Below the pieces are notes generated by a model. It was not told the DNA's origin and searched no databases. It saw only the letters and a program-made list of their open reading frames with translations. A program made the translations under genes and the position numbers. From positions 1 through 10,261 of the forward strand of contig JAJYAE010000148.1 of assembly GCA_021779695.1 (NCBI GenBank): a stretch of DNA of 10,261 bases, given 5' to 3'. Below are positions 7,665 to 10,261 of this stretch, in pieces. The stretch comes from Acidobacteriota bacterium. Lineage in GTDB: Bacteria; Acidobacteriota; Terriglobia; Terriglobales; Acidobacteriaceae. Each line of letters begins with the position of its first letter. The first letter of the stretch is position 1.

Positions 7665-8005
7665 TACATGTTGAGCTTCATGATCGGGCGCATTTCCACC
7701 TGGCCTTCGGCTTCGAAAATGGGACAGCCCTTGGCGAGTTCGGCTGCCTCGTTCACGTCCTTGGCCAGAATCAAAGTGTAGCCGCCGATCACGTCCTTGG
7801 CTTCTGCAAACGGGCCGTCGGTGACGGTTTTGCGCTTGCCGCTCACCAATTTCCCGGAGCGCTCGAGAGGCTGGCCCATGTCTTTGAGATGGCCCTTATC
7901 GGTCAGTTCCTTAAACCATGCTACCCATTTTTGCATGATCTGCTGGGCGCGCTCAGGCGATCTGCCATGTTCGCCGCCGCGGTAAAGAAACACAAACTCA
8001 TTCAT
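7664..8005 (-). CDS. DGPF-domain (YCII-related) protein
   Basis: This gene encodes 113 residues starting MNEFVFLYRGG. The start at 8003-8005 is fixed by a perfect AGGAGG (8014-8019) eight bases upstream; the frame is open to an ATG at 8038, but that would translate through the ribosome site. The DGPF signature is at residues 63-66 (TVTDGPFAEAKDVIGGYTLI), in a YCII-like alpha-beta barrel fold of about usual length. DGPF proteins are the standard genomic partners of ECF42 sigma factors. Their biochemical function is unknown, although YCII relatives form dimers with a conserved His-Asp pair. Its stop TAA overlaps the sigma factor ATG by one base. Its start overlaps the stop of the damaged SRPBCC frame upstream (ATGA). 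Confidence 0.93.
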   Translation of the reverse strand: MNEFVFLYRGGEHGRSPERAQQIMQKWVAWFKELTDKGHLKDMGQPLERSGKLVSGKRKTVTDGPFAEAKDVIGGYTLILAKDVNEAAELAKGCPIFEAEGQVEMRPIMKLNM

Positions 8006-8619
8006 TTCCTTTTCCTCCTTGGAGAAGTTGAATTCCATGCTGTAGACGTTTGGCGGACTCTGTTCCGGACATTCCGCTGCTCATTCTGGCGCCGCTTTCT
8101 TCTCCACATGGCGGGCTTATTCTTCAGCCAGCGGTCGGCAGGATTCCGCACCGACTTTACCGCGCCCTGCCGCCTTCCGCTCCCATCCGGCGCCTCATGG
8201 TTATCGGGGAGCAGTTTCTGCAGGCCCTCCCTGATATATAACTCCCAACCAGTCCTGCACAACTTGCAGCATTCGACGCCCGGCACAAGCCCGGCGTGGG
8301 TCATGGTTACGCTTGTAGCCGCACCTTGCGAAGATGCATCGAAGACGACGCTGCTCCCCTTCCACTCTTTTTTGTCTTCGATAAAGTACAAGTTGCAGTC
8401 GGTAACGCACCCGGCGATTCTTTGTGCCGGGACGATCTGACCAACGACGAATCTGGCAAGGCCTTTGCCGAAACGAACCGTAAAGGCGTCGCCGACGTTC
8501 CCGGCAGCTTCAGGGAAGCTCGTGGCCCACCAATCGGCCACGCAGTTGTGTGCGTTCGGCCGCTTCCCGTGCTTTCACCTTCGCGGTAATCGAAGCTGAA
8601 TAGTCCTGTCCGGCCTAAT
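8002..8619 (-). pseudogene. SRPBCC/AHSA1-type (START-like) protein gene, damaged
   Basis: The main frame (GTG at 8541 to TGA at 8002) contains the SRPBCC core: VADWWATSFPEAAGNVGDAF, FTVRFG, IEDKKEWKGSSVVFD, THAGLVPGVECCKLCRTGWE and LYIREGLQKLL. These small lipid/ligand-binding-fold proteins bind hydrophobic ligands, and AHSA1-like members often sit with DGPF and ECF genes. The first strand and helix are in another frame upstream (8614 to about 8552: DYSASITAKVKAREAAERT), so joining them to VADWW needs a one-base shift near 8545-8560. At the place expected for a start, six bases after AAGGAG (8625-8630), stands ATT (8617-8619), not ATG. After LLPD (about 8203) the frame runs 67 residues into a very basic tail (KPAMWRRKRRQNEQRNVRNR) and ends overlapping the DGPF ATG. 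Most likely a pseudogene; expression of a truncated core from GTG is possible. Confidence 0.7.
8014..8019 (-). promoter_or_regulatory. Strong ribosome binding site of the DGPF gene
   Basis: AGGAGG on the minus strand sits eight bases before the ATG at 8003-8005, with a second GGAA just before the ATG. It decides the start of the DGPF gene and suggests independent, efficient translation even if the upstream SRPBCC frame is broken. Confidence 0.85.
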
Positions 8620-8788
8620 CTCTTCTCCTTCGTGTGTGCGCTCAATCGAGAATGCGAACTGTCATGCCCTGGACGTCCGGAGAGATTCGCGCCGTACATG
8701 TTCTGTCGAATTCACCGCAGTTCGGAAGTGCTCCCGGCCAAAGTTTGTCGTGGAGTTAGCTTCTAAGTCACAGACATTTGTACCCAAT
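8620..8788. other. Gap between VOC and SRPBCC remnants
   Basis: About 170 bp hold the AAGGAG ribosome-site-like sequence (8625-8630, minus) of the damaged SRPBCC gene, and possibly its promoter. Nothing else is recognisable. Confidence 0.4.
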
Positions 8789-9366
8789 TTATCTATTCTG
8801 CAGCAGGCGCGTACAAGCGAACCAAGGCCCGGTTCCATTTACCTGATCGTGGAGAAATCGGCACATTTCCAATAAAGAAAATCCCGGCGATGAACAGACG
8901 TTGAGGGACGCCAGGAAAGACTTTCCGCTTCGTCGGCCCATGTTCCAGGAAGCGGCGCCAGTGGCAATGTTGAACTGGCTGGTTCGCATTCGGCGGGAAG
9001 GCCACCCAATGCGAACAAGATGGCCGACCGGGTCGCACACACCTACCTTATACAGACTCAACTCACGGTGACGTACGATACCTCCGGGCCGAATGATCAG
9101 ATCCTCCGCCCTCGCCGCAAGTTCGTTGACGTTGGGCGTTCGGATGAACACTCCGAATGGATTATTTGAATTGTTCTGCTCCGGCACGCTCCAGGGACCC
9201 TCACCTGCCTGCGTGAGATGTACCTGGCAACCCCGGCCCGTCATGATGATTTAGTTGGAATCTCTGCCAATCCCTGGAACCCGGTGCGCTCCCAAAACGG
9301 CATAGTGGCACGGAAATCGTGACTCGGAACGATGGCGAAGGCGCCTACAGTGTCTGGAATAGGCAT
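8789..9366 (-). pseudogene. VOC-superfamily (glyoxalase/bleomycin-resistance fold) gene, frameshifted and with a nonsense codon
   Basis: The N-terminal half starts at ATG 9364-9366: MPIPDTVGAFAIVPSHDFRA, TMPFWERTGFQ. The C-terminal half is in another frame from about 9262 on: DSN-stop-IIMTGRGCQVHLTQAG, then FGVFIRTPNVNELAARAEDL, IIRPGG and GHLVRIGWPSR. Related proteins read 'NYxIMTGxGCxVHLTQ' here, so AAC-TAA at 9250-9255 is a Tyr-to-stop change, and a one-base shift is also needed near 9263-9280. The frame does not stop after the domain (8993) but reads on to 8789 through unrelated residues. VOC proteins bind metal and small molecules in paired beta-alpha-beta-beta-beta modules; the exact substrate of this one is unknown. 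It lies 55 bp after the esterase gene on the same strand and could have shared its transcript. Confidence 0.75.
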
Positions 9367-9421
9367 CTGCCAACTTCTGCATGAGCGAAGCCTCGCGTCG
9401 ATTCGTAGGTCGCCGCCGTGT

Positions 9422-10261
9422 TCAGGTCAGGATGATCTTTCGAGCCTCTCCCTCTGGGTCATCTACCATGCGGCACTCGTTATCCCAGATCATCGTCTTA
9501 TTCGTTTCCGGATCGGTGGGTGACCAATTCAAGCCCGGTATGCTCGGGTTTCCGGTTGCGGCAAACGCGGCCCAGGACGCCGCCATCTTCTTCGCCAATG
9601 CCTGCGCCTCCGGAGTGTTTCCGGTTCCCTGCTCGCATCGCCTGGTGTTATCAAAACAGAATTGAAGGTCCGCAGTGTGCCACGCACCAGCCACCCCATC
9701 GAGAATCTGCGTCTGCCACGTGAAGTAGTACGCGTACGCCGGCGCCTCCTTCAGTTCGTGCTTCAATCGCGCCATCTTCACCACGTTGTTGCGCATTCCA
9801 AGCCCGTTCAATCCCGGCGTTCCGCTGCACATGTATGACAGCGTCTGAATCTTCTTCTCCGGATACGCCTTCTTCAGCGCGGCGACAATCGCCGTTGCTT
9901 TATCCGCGCCATACGTTTTCGAAAGATTTGCGTGCCACTGTTCCTCTGTCGGACGCGAGGACATCTGATTGCCCTCTTCGCTTACCGACCCTACCAACAT
10001 TGGCACATTCTTCGAGATCTCCGGCGCGGCATCGAAGAATGACCGCATATTGATCACTTTCCCGTCAACGCAAGGCGACCAACCCACGCGCGGCGTACCC
10101 GGCGCGCCCGGCCCCATCATGGGCCGCCCCGGCGGATTGATCTTCGCTGCCGCGGCATTACCTGCGGCAAACAGCTTCGCCCACTCCATCTTCTGCAAGG
10201 CCCCGATGTCATTCGCCGCAAGCCCGAGTTCCTTCATCACCTGCCGGGCCAGTTCCTTCTG
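9422..10261 (-). CDS. Type-B carboxylesterase (PnbA-like), C-terminal part; 5' end outside window
   Basis: The frame is open at the right edge (reading QKELARQVMKEL inward) and ends at TGA 9422-9424, so 279 residues are visible. The fold belongs to the alpha/beta-hydrolase carboxylesterase/para-nitrobenzyl esterase family, which hydrolyses ester bonds. The catalytic acid is visible in MLVGSVSEEGNQM (second Glu, codon 9974-9976). The catalytic His is in GVAGAWHTADLQFCFDN (codon 9677-9679), matching the 'GAxHxxELxYVF' pattern. The C-terminal WAAFAATGNPSIPGLNWSPT block is also typical. The nucleophile Ser of the GESAG elbow would lie beyond the window. The segment between the triad residues has a Pro/Gly-rich insert (PPGRPMMGPGAPGTPRVGWS) before the PCVDG strand. 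An N-terminal signal peptide is common in this family but cannot be checked here. Confidence 0.92.
   Translation of the reverse strand, partial: QKELARQVMKELGLAANDIGALQKMEWAKLFAAGNAAAAKINPPGRPMMGPGAPGTPRVGWSPCVDGKVINMRSFFDAAPEISKNVPMLVGSVSEEGNQMSSRPTEEQWHANLSKTYGADKATAIVAALKKAYPEKKIQTLSYMCSGTPGLNGLGMRNNVVKMARLKHELKEAPAYAYYFTWQTQILDGVAGAWHTADLQFCFDNTRRCEQGTGNTPEAQALAKKMAASWAAFAATGNPSIPGLNWSPTDPETNKTMIWDNECRMVDDPEGEARKIILT

Noticed and set aside
8006..8038. DGPF start at 8038
   Set aside because: This would place the strong AGGAGG inside the coding region and add residues not typical for the family.
1..10261. CRISPR arrays, defence islands, biosynthetic clusters or a new multi-gene system
   Set aside because: No spaced direct repeats, no Cas, restriction or toxin-type genes, and no synthase domains were seen. 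The clustered genes fit the known ECF42/DGPF pattern.

Overview
The window looks like a piece of a soil Acidobacteriota (Terriglobia-type) chromosome. This is inferred from a secreted CRTAC1/FG-GAP protein, an acidobacterial-style Gp157 protein, an ECF42 sigma factor with its DGPF partner, and moderately high G+C. There is no rRNA, tRNA or other decisive taxonomic marker.

Left part (1-2925): two divergent genes for exported beta-propeller proteins. On the minus strand, 1-1412 is an uninterrupted reading frame of 470 codons for a secreted FG-GAP/VCBS (CRTAC1-like) protein that runs off the left edge. On the plus strand, 1858-2925 encodes a YncE-like protein with YVTN-type repeats. About 445 bp without a clear gene separates them.

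Middle (2906-6340): a frameshifted phage-type Gp157 gene on the minus strand meets the YncE gene tail to tail. After about 600 bp with no recognisable gene comes an intact CLC-family anion channel/transporter gene (4160-5548, plus) with unusual selectivity-motif residues. Next is a small mobile-element graveyard: an IS3-family orfA that has lost its start codon and breaks off at its A-run, joined head-on to a truncated and frameshifted tyrosine-recombinase fragment.

Right part (6417-10261, all minus strand): in transcription order, the 3' part of a type-B carboxylesterase gene, a VOC (glyoxalase-fold) pseudogene, a damaged SRPBCC/AHSA1 gene, a DGPF (YCII-related) gene, and an ECF42 sigma factor with a long C-terminal extension. 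DGPF and sigma overlap at a TAATG junction, so they are probably translationally coupled. The DGPF/ECF42 pair is intact, while the two small genes upstream, which would be plausible partners or targets, are broken.

The pattern across the window is that the five long genes (about 1.97 thousand intact codons) carry no lesion, whereas five of the short genes each carry a frameshift, a lost start or a nonsense codon. This points to real gene decay around old mobile DNA rather than uniformly poor sequence, although local sequence error cannot be ruled out. I saw no CRISPR array, RNA gene or clear new defence or biosynthetic system.
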